The notes beneath the pieces were generated by a model. That model ran no database searches, was not told the origin of the DNA, and worked only from the letters and a program-made list of their open reading frames with translations. The position numbers were made by a program, and so were the translations under genes. Below, one piece after another: positions 36,101 to 46,400 of a DNA stretch of 64,000 nucleotides (its first letter is position 1; every line of letters starts with the position of its first letter). The DNA comes from Volutella citrinella (taxonomy: Eukaryota; Ascomycota; Sordariomycetes; Hypocreales; Nectriaceae): positions 4,154,001 to 4,218,000 of the forward strand of contig JAWZSP010000006.1 in assembly GCA_034401135.1 (NCBI GenBank). Reading direction: 5' to 3'.

Positions 36101-36265
36101 CTCACAAATGCATACGCCGTTCCTCCGGGTCTGCGCAGGGTTAGGGCATGGCCATCGGTCCGAGTTCCGAGGCTCAAGACCCTGTCCGTCGGCAAAAGGG
36201 TTTGGGGCGGCAGCAACCAAGCCGATCGCGAGAAAGGCGTGGAGGGCCACGTGCTTGAGAAACAT
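33137..36265 (-). CDS. Secreted cysteine-rich repeat protein, about 21 six-cysteine units
   Basis: A single uninterrupted frame of 1042 residues without introns. Residues 1 to about 20 are a signal peptide (MFLKHVALHAFLAIGLVAAA). The rest is a head-to-tail array of about 21 units of 40-47 residues, each with six cysteines spaced C-x-C, C-x-C and C-x3-C. I count about 134 cysteines, roughly one in eight residues, plus very many lysines. Units fall into three blocks: the first (about 2-7) carry NGID/NGLD and EPWK-type motifs; the middle (about 8-14) begin PDFATRDG or PDYAPRDG and are more acidic; the last (about 15-22) read KGxxRDxxGKCxCP. No membrane helix or GPI signal closes the protein, which ends GNCGYSYY. 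The even cysteine pattern suggests a rigid disulphide-bonded rod, perhaps a wall, adhesin or matrix component. I do not recognise a named family; EGF-like or related small disulphide modules are the nearest comparison. Confidence 0.9.
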   Translation of the reverse strand: MFLKHVALHAFLAIGLVAAAPNPFADGQGLEPRNSDRWPCPNPAQTRRNGVCICENGLPVQQYSSCKCQNQNAQEPWGGKCVDKCTWGVSKRNQQTGKCECNNGLDYASYKTCECSRDQEPWGKQCGDKCYDDFARDGDTLKCKCKNDLPIREYSNCKCPGQKDPWQGQCKDKCTGGTTRNEQTGECVCSNGIDPSKNRGSCTCSHGKEPWKTVCKDKCTLSGTTRDEQTGDCVCTNGIDLSKNRGSCWCSQGKEPWKTVCKDKCTGGTGRDEQTGACVCSNGIDPTKNQGQCSCGENKRVWKTVCKPNCEGDAVIDNDTGDCKCENGLDVKVYKDCKCADSNTEPSGGSCKPTCPPYAPRFEGHCKCLNGVDYAKDDKCSCPDGKEKENDDNAKCIDKCPDFATRVNGKCQCTNGADFSEDPKCPCGAGKEATDDSNTACRDKCPPFAPRDGKDCKCTNGADFSKEPKCPCPPGKEATDESNTVCRDKCPDFATRDGDKCKCKNGVDFSKDAKCTCPAEKESTDSSNTACRDKCPDYAPRDGPNCECKNGQNFSYDKHCTCTNGKEPKDASNSECVSKCPDYAPRNGKGECECTNKQDYSKDKLCPCPTGFVDKDEAKSACVPKKCPDYAPLSKGECACANGLDYKTNKECKCEQGKAPVNGECKDRCPDGAGTDKYGKCYCKNKLDIRKYPNCKCTETGYGIVGDKCQHQCAKGTFRDGDGKCKCNEWKKGFVLDQRGTTCVCPKGKENVYGWCKDVCPKGTKRIGRQGECLCTNAGNGFYLKQGKCICKPGFEQVGDKCVARCPNGSKRVYGKCVCDKGFVLNDKKDKCVCLKPKEVIKGSCQASCPKGASRDSSGKCQCPKTYTLTSKGCVCGDGKEVWKDTCRPKCAKNLVRDLAGTCVCPLANKGYVITPNGCQCPNDKELWGGFCRYKCKKGGVRDRSGKCVCPNAKKGYELTSSGCKCPRGEEPVQGWCKPKCTAGTRRNNKGKCVCPSGQKQHKGYCKPGCGNGKEMWNGQCKDKCWYGMRRDKKGNCGYSYY

Positions 36266-36412
36266 GATGAAGGTATGGGAGCAGAGGGGATAAGGGATAA
36301 AGGATGGGTCTGCTCAACCCAGTAGAATGTGATGTCTTTAGAACAACTGCTTGGGTTGTATCAAAAGGGTTGGAGCATGGGAAAGGAGAAGATGGATGGA
36401 TGGATGGACTGG

Positions 36413-36420
36413 TATTTATG
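36413..36420 (-). promoter_or_regulatory. TATA-like element of the cysteine-rich repeat gene
   Basis: CATAAATA on the minus strand, 148 bp upstream of the ATG at 36265. A GGAT tetranucleotide tract sits just downstream of it, at about 36391-36406. Confidence 0.4.
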
Positions 36421-39400
36421 GCAATGGGGAATTGGAGAATGGGGATAGTGGCGAGGTAACTTGAAGTAATCCATGACATGACAGATGGCAAAGTGGGTTA
36501 GCCTTGGAGTGGTATTACTCGTCAATCCCGTTTGAGCTCTAGATATCCTCTGTTTGCATGACTAGCCCTCAGTGCTTCGAATAAGGTGGTTTGAGAATGC
36601 CAAGCTGAGTAACCTCAGCTTGTCACGCTAAAAGAAGGACTTGACAGGACGCCACAGCGGGTAGCAATGGACATGACCAAAGTATTGCTCGAAGCAATGT
36701 AAGCCAAGGATGGGAATCGAATCACTGGGGAGGTTAGCGGCGAGTTCACGCCACGAGCCAAGGCCATGTTTAACAATCCCATTCCAGGGAATGCAGGTTC
36801 TCGATGCTATCCTCGAAGGCTTGTCATTGTCCTGTCAAAAACCACGCGTCCTAGCTCTGTGGCTGGATGGAAAGAAGCCACAGCTGCAGGTGAGAGTGCC
36901 AAGGCCCTGAACCAAGTCCGAGTCAATGGGGGCTGGCAGCTACGTACAAATGTGTTCCCATCATCCATGCTATGCCACATTCGTGCGCTGGGAACGGCGC
37001 GGCCGTAAGACGGCATCTTCATTGGGCTGGGGTAGATACATTTTGGGAATGGACAAGCTTGACGGACGACTCAAAGTAGTAAGTCGAGTTTGCATTGAGT
37101 GAAGAGAATTGCCTAGTCTGACACGAGGTCAAATAGTTCGACGCATGACATATTGACGATGTAAGAAATCCTGACGCCTCTCCCTTGGCACTCAAACCAG
37201 GCACTTGGAGGATCAATCACCTACACGGCCAACCCTCCTCGAGGATTCTGCTATAGTAAGCATCTCGTTATGTGGCGTCGGGACCCTGCCAAGGGATGAC
37301 GCCACGGGCACCATCATTCAACGGCTGACCCGACGAGCCGGGGTGGACACGTTCTCGATATTTCTGCCTCTTTGCAGCCACTGACGTGCCATTGTATCAA
37401 ACAAGGCTGGACCAGCCGCAGCAGCTGGAGTGGCTTGGGCTGGAATGCAGGCCACGCCAGCAACACGAGGGCTTACAAGCTGAGCGGGAGTGGCGAACAT
37501 GGCACTGAACGGAGAGGTTTGATGTTAGAAGGGGGCTTCTCGAGCATCTGAAATGAGATCGTTACTTCATTCGCCGTCCCTTGCAGCCCCAAGCAGGCGT
37601 AATGTTGACGACGGGTATTCGTTTTCTACAACCACTTGGAGAGGCCTGCGATACTTTGATGGATAATTATTGGCTCTTTCTACGGGTCCGGCGATTATTT
37701 GACGCTAAGTGGATCTTCAATACGGGCAGCTAGGCACAAGTCATGGAAGAATGAGCATGAATAGAACCCCAAGTCATCGTCGTTGGAGGCTATAGCCACA
37801 ATGCCTCTGCTCAATCCCAATCCGTCTCCCACAACCTGAATAGAGCGTCGCTAAGCGAGAGGCTACGCCTATTCTTATTAAGTGGCGCCCGATCAAATCT
37901 ATCCCTCTAGCCTGCATTTGTCTAGTGAGCGAGACTAGGGGATCCACCCTCTCAAAATTCTCCGGGGCCGCCGTGGTCTGTTTCAAAGGAGGGCCAAGGA
38001 GCGAGGCCCAAAGGCCGTCGACCGTTGGAGCGGGATCGGATTCCACTTGTGCGTCTAATAAACTGGGGCTCGCGACGGTTATGCTGGAATCCCCTCGTAC
38101 AACGGCGTGCTGGGTCCATTCGTCTCGGCCTGTCGTACGGCAAACGGCCGGCTTTTCCTCAAGTATCCGAATTACAGAACGCAGTGATCATGCCCACTTG
38201 CTCCGCAGTAAAGAGAGTATATACCGTACAACTTCGCCATTCGTCCCAACTCGCCTCGGGGATCTTGTGTTGGCCCTAGACCAGTCGCACTCGCGTAGCC
38301 TCTCCCTCAGTCGCCGCCACCACTTGAACGCCGCATCCTCAATCGTCAAACTTTGCGGGCGGCTAGACTCGTCCATAGCCTATAGTCTTGTCTTGGCATC
38401 ATGCAGCGTAGTTTTATTCTCCGAGACACATTGGTGTACTATCGGGATAGGATCATGCCCAGCCTTGGAACCAGTCCACTAGTCCAATATAGGCCACACC
38501 AGGAAGGCCAAGGCTCGAAGAGCCATCAAAGCGCAGCAGTATGCATCATTCTTGCGTTGGCCGAGTCGTGATGACCATTTCTCAGCGAAGTAATCTGGAC
38601 GGTATCCAGGGGCAGCCGTGTTAATGGCAGCAGCATTGTAGGTGGTTCGGCTCTAGACCTCCACTGTGCTGCCAAATGTCGACTGTCATCATGACAACTA
38701 CCATACGTTGACAGCGGCATGGGCAATTTCTCAAAGCCATACCCGTCGCAAATACGCATCTGAGCATAATCCGATCAAGGCCTACGACCTAGTGGCTAGC
38801 CCAGCCTATCCCGCGTTCCATCCGCCCGACATGGGGCCCTGAAAACCTGGTTGGGTCTACCGCCGCGATTGGCTTGCTAGAAGCCTGCTACTGAGCGTTA
38901 TTAGCGTCAACGGGGCAGCCGACTATGGCTTGGATCTAAGAGATATGGTTGTGTTGGTGTCGCAAGTCCGGGCACTCGATATTGAGCAGATGAATGGAGG
39001 GCCTCGACCGAATGCGGTCAGACAAATGCCGAAAACTGCCATGATCAGCAAGACTGTCGTGGCCTTCCTCAGTGGCATCACCCAACTCTGGCATAGCGCC
39101 CACTGTGTGGCTTTTGCCACTCGCCTGTCGCGACAGCCTCGTGGCGCTGACCTTTGCACCTGAAAGACAGGTCGCGTGTTCAGCTCTGGTTTTTCATGCA
39201 GCTTCTTGGGTCAACAATCGGATGAAGTCCTCGCTTCCGACACACTGCCGCCGTGTTTGGGCAAGCCAAGCCTTGTTCCGACCATGTCTCAGTGCATCCC
39301 CGTTCCGGCGACCGACGGCAGGCATATATCGAGTCCGCGAACGACATGGGACCGGAATAAGCGCAAACGATCTTCTCAGCGGCCAAGCTCTGTCTTTGTG

Positions 39401-40492
39401 CCTAAACAAATCCCCATTGTTCGACTCGCGATGCAAACGGACGGAAGTATCCCGGAAGTATCCCGCTTTGAGCTCACATCAAGCAGCAGCACCAGTGCGG
39501 CTGTCAATGAGCCCGAGTGGCGTCAGCCCTCAACGTCTGCGCGACGTCTACACGTGTCCGTCCCCCGCTGCTTTCCAGCCCCCTCACAACGTTGAAAACG
39601 GATTACGGGTCTCGGGGGCACTGCGTACCTGGGCTAGTTGTGTTATGCGTGATGTGGTTGTCAGGTGAAGTTCTTGGGGCGCAGCCAGTTCCGCCGCCCT
39701 GCCATGTCTAAATAGTTGTGGAGCATGAATCAATAACTTTGATGTGCGCCGTCAATCTTGATGATTCCGTTCCACTGGATTTATGACCAGGGCACCTCGC
39801 GGTTCTCACTTCTCGCTGCCTAGTGGTAAGCGACAGCTATGCATAGTATGACATGAGTAGTGAGTCAGTTTCATAGAGCTAGCAACCAATAATCCGTTTC
39901 AGAACTTATAAAGATAGAAAAATGTTAAGGAGTTACGTCTTTAAAGACAACGCAGGGACATGTGGTGTCTGTCGCCTCTCAAGCTACTTGCAGCTGCTTT
40001 CATGTCCCGAGGAAGCCATGCAATTACAAGATTCTGAATTATTGCAATTTACTAATCCAAGAGGCAACTAGGAAGCATGTCCTCAAATGCTTGCATATCG
40101 ACCACAGGCTTTGGAGGAATGATTCGTTGTGTCTTTCTCTACTCTGTCTGAACAGATCACGTGCCCTCACATTATGAGGTGGCCATGTCCGACGCGAGCC
40201 TCCGTGCCCCACTTTTGCTTCTTCAACTTCACATCACCACTCACTGCACCTCGCTGGACCAACCCGCAGCCCCCTTGTACTCGCCTGGGAGCATAATTTT
40301 GGGGATATTACTTCTTAAAATTGTTTCTTATATCATTCTTAACCCTATGCGAAGCGGTTTACGGCTTCGTCGTTTCATACTTGCTCACTTCCGTCTCCCT
40401 GTTCAGTCAGCGCGTGCAGTCAACCATCTTTGTCAAGTGGTTCGTACATGACAATTGCTCGCTAGTATGGAGTCTAATCAACATTTCGTTAG
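36421..40492. other. Gene-poor stretch, about 4 kb, possibly holding a decayed gene
   Basis: No intact gene is supported. The section 37.8-38.5 kb shows a broken protein-like frame on the minus strand (separate entry). The parts around 39.7-40.4 kb are A+T-rich. Confidence 0.4.
37774..38482 (-). pseudogene. Possible relic of a protein gene with in-frame stops
   Basis: On the minus strand, a frame reading SENKTTLHDAKTRL, a stop, then AMDESSRPQSLTIEDAAFKW and onward to SLLRSKWA looks protein-like in composition (helical, charged, WWRRLRERLRE). It is interrupted by at least two stops and then becomes hard to follow. It has some feel of an N-terminal helical domain of fungal HeLo-type or incompatibility proteins, but that is a guess. 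It may equally be chance. No functional product is expected. Confidence 0.25.
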
Positions 40493-41137
40493 ATGCCGAG
40501 AGAAAGGAGACCAAGACTGGTGAAACAGGTCCAGCCAGCCGCGTCTGCTGCCAAGAGTGACCAGCCCACATCAAGCGATGACAAGAGTCGGATATTCGAA
40601 GACGCCAGCGCATGGGAGTCATGGCTTGAAGAGAACTGGGAAACCGCTCCCGAACAGTGGCTCAGAATAAGCAAGAAAAACTCTAGCGTGCCCTCGGTCA
40701 CATACGACGAAGCTGTCGACGTTTCTCTGTGCTTCGGATGGATCGACGGCCAGCGGCGGTCGTATGACGAGAAATTCTTCATCCAACGGTTCACGCCGAG
40801 GCGAAAGACAAGTCTGTGGTCGAAGCGCAACGTTGAAAAGGTGGCCATGCTGCTAGACACGAAGCGTATGCGTGCGCCGGGGCAGGCGGCCATCGACGCC
40901 GCAAAGGCGGACGGTAGATGGGACCAGGCGTATTCGGGCTCCAGCACCATCGAGATGCCCAAAGATTTCAAGGAAGCCCTCGAGAGCAACAAAGCGGCGA
41001 AAGAGTTCTTTGGCACGCTGAGTAAGACGCAGAAGTACCCGTTTCTTCATCGTCTCGAAACTGCAAAGCGACCCGACACGCGAAAGCGAAGAGTTGAAAT
41101 GTTTGTTGAGCTGCTAGGAAAGGGGAAGTGTCTCTGA
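40493..41137 (+). CDS. YdeI/OmpD-associated (OmdA) family protein
   Basis: An intronless 214-residue protein. After a low-complexity basic N-terminus (~30 residues) comes the family core: FEDASAWESWLEENW, then WLRISKKNSSVPSVTYDEAV, the hallmark LCFGWIDGQRRSYDEKFF, and QRFTPRRKTSLWSKRNVEKV. The C-terminal helical part contains MPKDFKEALESN and FFGTLSKTQKYPFLHRLETAKRPDTRKRR. Such proteins are common in bacteria and patchily present in fungi. Bacterial members have been linked to resistance to antimicrobial peptides and stress, but the biochemical activity is unsettled. The lack of introns is compatible with an origin by transfer. No targeting signal is evident, so a cytosolic location is inferred. 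Confidence 0.88.
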   Translation: MPRERRPRLVKQVQPAASAAKSDQPTSSDDKSRIFEDASAWESWLEENWETAPEQWLRISKKNSSVPSVTYDEAVDVSLCFGWIDGQRRSYDEKFFIQRFTPRRKTSLWSKRNVEKVAMLLDTKRMRAPGQAAIDAAKADGRWDQAYSGSSTIEMPKDFKEALESNKAAKEFFGTLSKTQKYPFLHRLETAKRPDTRKRRVEMFVELLGKGKCL

Positions 41138-41445
41138 GTGGCATGGAAGACCACGGAGCAGACGGAGCACACGTTGGGCATAGAGCATCTAGGGCGATGG
41201 TTCAAACAGAAAGCAGAGCTCAGTAGGAGAGAGCAATTCCAGAGGCGTTGTGGGTTTACATCATGTTGGTTGTAGTACTTGGCAACGAAACATCGACGAC
41301 ATCACTGAGCAGCAAAGGTGGACAACCAAGATACGAAATAAAATGCACCCATTCAGCATAAAATGCGTGAATGGGGTCGGGTATTGTGCAATTTACATTA
41401 CAACCTAGCTAACTATATAGGATATGTGACTCAGAGGCGGGCGCT
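41138..41445. other. Convergent 3' intergenic region
   Basis: A 308-bp spacer between the OmdA-family gene and the permease, which converge here. It is A+T-rich with no gene. Confidence 0.5.
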
Positions 41446-43403
41446 TTAGAAGAGCTTGTGCAGGCCACGGCGCCAAGCGGGCCAGGAAGCGACCTTGGCC
41501 CTGTAGGCGTTGATCTCGTCCCAATCGTGCTGGCGGAGACCAGTGTCGAGATCGATCTGGTCCAGAGTGCGCCAGCCCTGGCGCTTCCAGATGAAGCCAA
41601 CGACCCAGAAGACCAGGACGCAGGGAATGGCGAGACAGGCCATGAAGAAGCCCTCGGCATCGGTGTAGCCACCGGAGTAGGGGCAGATGGCGCTGTAGAT
41701 GGAGGCAGCAAGAATGAGGATGCAGAGAATGAATCCCATGTAGGAGCCGTAGATGCCACCGAAGCACTTGAAGGGGATGAGGTCCATGGAACGGCCCTGG
41801 TGTTGCCAGGCGCTGCGGAAGCGAATGTGGGCCTGAACAGAGCTGATTAGAATACGCTGCACCAAGCGAGCAATCAAGTGGGTGGACTTACAAGGCAGAT
41901 GGAGCCCCAGGTGAAGAGAGCAGCGAGGCCGGAAAGGGCCAGGAGCCAGTCAAGAACGATCTGACCAGAGGAAGCAAGGACAATATAGGCGATGCCACCG
42001 AAGGCCAAGTTGATGAGGACCGACATGAGAGGACGTCCAGATCGGTCGACATAGGTGAAGATCTTGGGGGCGTAACCCTGGTGGGCAAGGGCGGAGAGGG
42101 TACGGGATCCACCGTAGACGCAAGAGACACCGATGGAGACGACGGAAATGCAGATGACGAAGTTCATGAAGTGGTCATAGCCGTACAGGTGGGCGTCCTT
42201 GATGATCAGGACGAATGGGGAGGTACCCTCCTGGTAGGGGTTCTTGTCGGTCATGAGCTCGGGGTGCTCGGGGCTGATGAGCAGACCAACAAAGGTGAGA
42301 CCGAGGATATAGAAGCTGGAAGGGGAGGTTAGCGGGCGGTCGAAACGATTAATTTGGTGGCACGGTGCGCTTACAGAGTGATACGCCAGAAGACCTGCTT
42401 GATGGCACCGGGGAGGGCCTTGGCGGGGTTGCTAGACTCGGCAGCAGCGAGACCGACAAGCTCGGTTCCGGAGAAGGAGAAGGCGGCGGTGACGAAGACG
42501 GAGCAGAAGCCACGGAAGCCGTATCGCCAGGGGCCGGGCTCCTCGCTCCAGAGACGGTCTCCCCAGAACTCGTCGTACTTGCCACCCTTGGGGCCACCAC
42601 CGCAGATGAGGACGAGGGCGACGACCATGAAGATGCAGATGGCGGCAAGCTTGAAGCAGGAGCTCCAGAACTCTTCCTCAGCGTAACCCAGGGTACCGAA
42701 GATGTTGATGATGATGATGAAGAGCCAGAAGACTGTGATCCAGACACCGGCGCTGATGTCTTTGTTCCAGTACTGGACGGTGAAGGAAACGACTGTGAGT
42801 TCAAGAGGCAAGACCATGAGCCATTGCATGACCTGGTTTGAGACGTTAGCAAATGCGATGCGCAGCGATGAAGAATGGCGAGACGTACGTAGTTCCAACC
42901 CATGGCGAAACCCCAAGAAGGATCAATGAAGCGGACCGAGTATGTGTAGAAACCACCAGAGACAGGATACATGACAGCGAGTTCACCGAGGGCGTGGACG
43001 ACGTTGAAGATCATGACACCGCAGATGAGGAAGCAGACGAGAATAGAGGCGGGACCACCCTTGGTGTAGGCCTTGCCGACACCGACGAAGAAACCGGCAC
43101 CAATGGAACCACCAATGGCAATCATGTGCAGGTGGCGCTTCTTCATGGATCGATCGAGCTCGATGTCGCCGGTTCCGTAATCACCTAGAGATGTCGAGGT
43201 TAGCAATGCGAACGAGGCGCAGGAGGAGGCGCAAAAAGGGCGGACATACGGCGCTGGAAGGATCGCAGGTTGAGACCATTGCGGGTCATGAAGTCCTTCT
43301 CACGGAAGTCCTCGGGGATGAAGTTCTCGGTGCTGTTCTTCTCGACATCGCCGTTGGAGCCGGGCGCGGCGGCCACATCGACCACATCGGTTTCCTTGGA
43401 CAT
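41446..43403 (-). CDS. Amino acid permease, AAP/YAT family
   Basis: A plasma-membrane proton-coupled amino acid importer of about 12 helices. Minus-strand exons 43403-43250, 43184-42889, 42832-42375, 42315-41892 and 41832-41446 give 572 residues. Junctions restore SFQRRDYGTGDIELDRSM, MGWNYVMQWLMVLPLEL, FWRITLFYILGLTFVG and TWGSICLAHIRFRSAW. Family signatures include MIAIGGSIGAGFFVGVG at the first helix, FSFSGTELVGLAAAES in the middle, and YGGSRTLSALAHQGYAPKIF. The cytosolic N-tail is hydrophilic and the C-tail (GLRQHDWDEINAYRAK) is typical of Gap1-related fungal permeases. Substrate range cannot be read from sequence; general or broad specificity is plausible. More than 5 kb of gene-free DNA lies upstream, unusually long for a transporter promoter. 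Confidence 0.93.
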
Positions 43404-46400
43404 GGTGGGCGGTGTTGTTTCCCAGGAGCGGGGATGTGGTAGTTTTGAGAATGAAGAAGGAGAAAGAATGGGAAGCTATTCTACGACGTCGAGAGGCCGA
43501 ATGCTGGCGCGACGGAGGATGGGGAGGACAAGAAGCAAGCTCGAGGGCGGGACGGAGGGAAGCTTTATGTCTGAGAGCGAGGTGAGAGCAAGGTGTCGCG
43601 CGATGGCGAAAAGGGCAGGAGCCGATCAACAAAAGGACCACCCCCGGGAGAAGCAACAATCTAAGGTGTCGAACGAACGGTCGGGCTACCTGACTGCGGC
43701 AGGTAGCTAGGAGGGTGTCCGTATTTGCCAATGCCTTTACTGCGTCTGGCAAGTCGCAGTGCGGCAACGCCAAGAAAAGATAGCGCTAGTGTAGAAGGTA
43801 GTGTGCGTGCGCCAGAGTGTGTGTGGGAGGGCAGCAGAACAGACAAGACGCTAGAGGCTAGCTCGCTGGGGAAATAGGCTGGGCAGGGGTGGGGAGGCAC
43901 TGGATTGGCCGGGGACAGGCACAGGCGACGCCGCGGTATCAGCCAGCATCAGCAGGGCGGGAGTGGCTCGACGCTCCCGGGACTGGGGGAACGACCCGTG
44001 TCTGTGTGGTCGAGCGAGGAGAGACTACTGCGAGAAGACGAAGACGAAGGAAGGGCATCCCATGATCGTACATTACAGCACACGCAGGCAGTCAATGTGC
44101 GGCCCCATGCCATCTTATCCCGGTTGCAGGGGGCCGGGGGTCCTGATTGCCGGGGGGGTGAGCCTGGGAGGTACAGGGCATGCCGTCCCACCACTGCGAA
44201 ACGGCCCAGGTACCTCTTCTATTCTTACCACAGCGACGGCGGGGGGAGAAGCGCGATTGGAATGGATAGCTAGAGTCAGTGTGGGAAGCTAATCGGGCAG
44301 TCTGACTCTTGGACTTTGGGACCAACAGTGACCAGCGCTAGAGAGCGAAAAAACAGGACGGCGGTGGTAGTGTCTTGCCTGCGTTCGGCCGTCTCGCGCC
44401 ACTCCCGGCCGCTCGCGTCAGAGGGCATTAGGACAGTAAAACACCACCGTCAGTGTAGGGACACTGTAGTAGTGGCATACGGAGCACAGGAGGGAGCACG
44501 GATGTGCACATAGACTACAGACAAGCTCCCGGGGTGCAGCAGTAGCTCCCCAGAATCCCTCGTCAATTCCCAACTCCCAACGGATGGGCGACATGACGCC
44601 CCTCTGATCCCACCCTCGCGGATCGCTACACCAAAGGGGGCATCTGGAAGTGTCAAGCGGAACGGGAGGAGGGGGGGAAGCCAGTGCACGAAGCTTGAAG
44701 AAAGAGGAAGGACGGGATAGGCGACGGATGAGCACCTGGCAGACATGCATCGCATCGGCCGGCGTCCCCGCACGCGTTGGTTGGCACCGTAGCCAGTCTG
44801 TGCGCGTCGTTGCAGCGGATGATGGGAGACAGCCCAGGCAGACGGCGCTGGATGCATGCGCTGCTGGCCCTCTTGCCCTCCCAGGCCTTATCTCGTCGTG
44901 TCTCGAGGCTCGTGATCCTCCCCCCAGGACCGCATCGTCGCATATCCATCCTCCGTACCGCTTATCACGGCGGATCCCACGGCCCAGAAGGGAAGGTGGG
45001 CAGATCGATCACTGTGGACCGGCGCCTTGGCACGCTAGGCGACTCCTATCGCGTCCCATCATTGGCGATAAGGGCAACCGCCCAATAACCCGACAGGCAG
45101 CCCTTCTGGTGCTAATGTACCGAACGTTTGTTGCCAAGCAGGCCAAGTAAGAGCCAAGTTGCCTCGCCGCCGGGGTGGGGGAGAGTGGCGTGGCGAGGAG
45201 CAGGCCAGGATAGGCAAGATAGAGGGAGGCAAGGTGTTGGTGACTGGTGGATGGGCATGGTGGTGGTGATGATGGTGGCACAGGGCCAAGAATGCGCAGC
45301 CAAGAGAGATGCCAAGAAGACCAAGCAGCCAAGCAAAGGCCAAGCAGGGCCTCGGGGGACTTGGGGGGGGCAAGGACAGCGGGCAGGCCCAACCTTATTG
45401 CCGTCACAAGCCCCGAGCGGAGCTGCGCGACACCTTGCCCAAGACAGCAGAAGCTCCGAGCCGGGGTGGTGGACGACTTTCCCATGCGAACTTGTGAAGC
45501 TCCTTGGCATCGTCCACGGCTGGTGATGGGTTCTTGCTAAAGACAGCTTAGCTGCCTCGGATGGCGGCCACTGCGGCGGCGCCGTCGACCAACGGTAGTC
45601 CGAGGACGAGCCACTAGAAGCCCGGGAGATGTTCGACGCAGCGGAACAAAGAACAAGAAGAAGAAGGAGCTGGACACTGGCAGGCCTTGTGCCGTACCGT
45701 ACGGCTGATGCCAAGACGTGCCCCCCCAGGTGAGGCCACGGCCAGTGTCACCCCGTGCCCAGAGGCTCAGACCCTCCAGACACTCCACCCCCGGTCGGGT
45801 CCTCCATCCCACCAGATGGCGATGCGTTCCTCCTGCTCAATCTCGTTCGGTCCGGCTTGGCTTTTCTTGTCGGCGAGATGAGATGGAGGCCGTCGCGGGT
45901 TTGCATCGCACCGAGTCGCCGGTCGCCATCATGCGCGCCCGACGGTGGTACGAATGTCTGCCTGGCTGGATATCTTCGAATGCGGATCGCATTGTTCAAG
46001 GCCAAGACTGCGCAGGTGCGTGAGATGCATCCATCTGCCCGCATGGCACAGAGACAACACACTACAGCGAGTCCTACATGTCTCGTCTCGCATCAGCCTC
46101 ACTGGCACAGAGAGACACCGGTCGACCCGCCCGACTGCCTGGTGGTGGTAGTGGTGGTGGCTGCTTGCGTGTGCCCATCAACCACCACCACCCTAGATGC
46201 ATCCCATTTCCATCCCACCCCATGCCACCCATCCCCCCTTCATGCTTCATGCTTAAACGCGGTACTCGTACTACCTGCGGTAATGTACGGCATTGTGACT
46301 GCACAGGTAAGCATAAACTGATCCCGCCCCATCCGCTTCCCGCCAGGCCAGCCCAACCTGCTCTAGCCTCTACCGCCGCTTAGCGCATCGAAGTCGCCAC

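Noticed and set aside
33119..36325. Plus-strand 1068-codon open frame as a real gene
   Set aside because: It is the exact codon-aligned complement of the cysteine-rich gene, lacks a signal or domain, and is explained by the rarity of TTA, CTA and TCA codons in the sense gene.
37318..37500. Minus-strand 60-codon frame starting MFATPAQLVSPRV
   Set aside because: Too short, with no supporting promoter, splice or family evidence.
39072..39668. Plus-strand 198-codon frame
   Set aside because: Overlaps other frames and shows no hydrophobic core, domain or targeting pattern.
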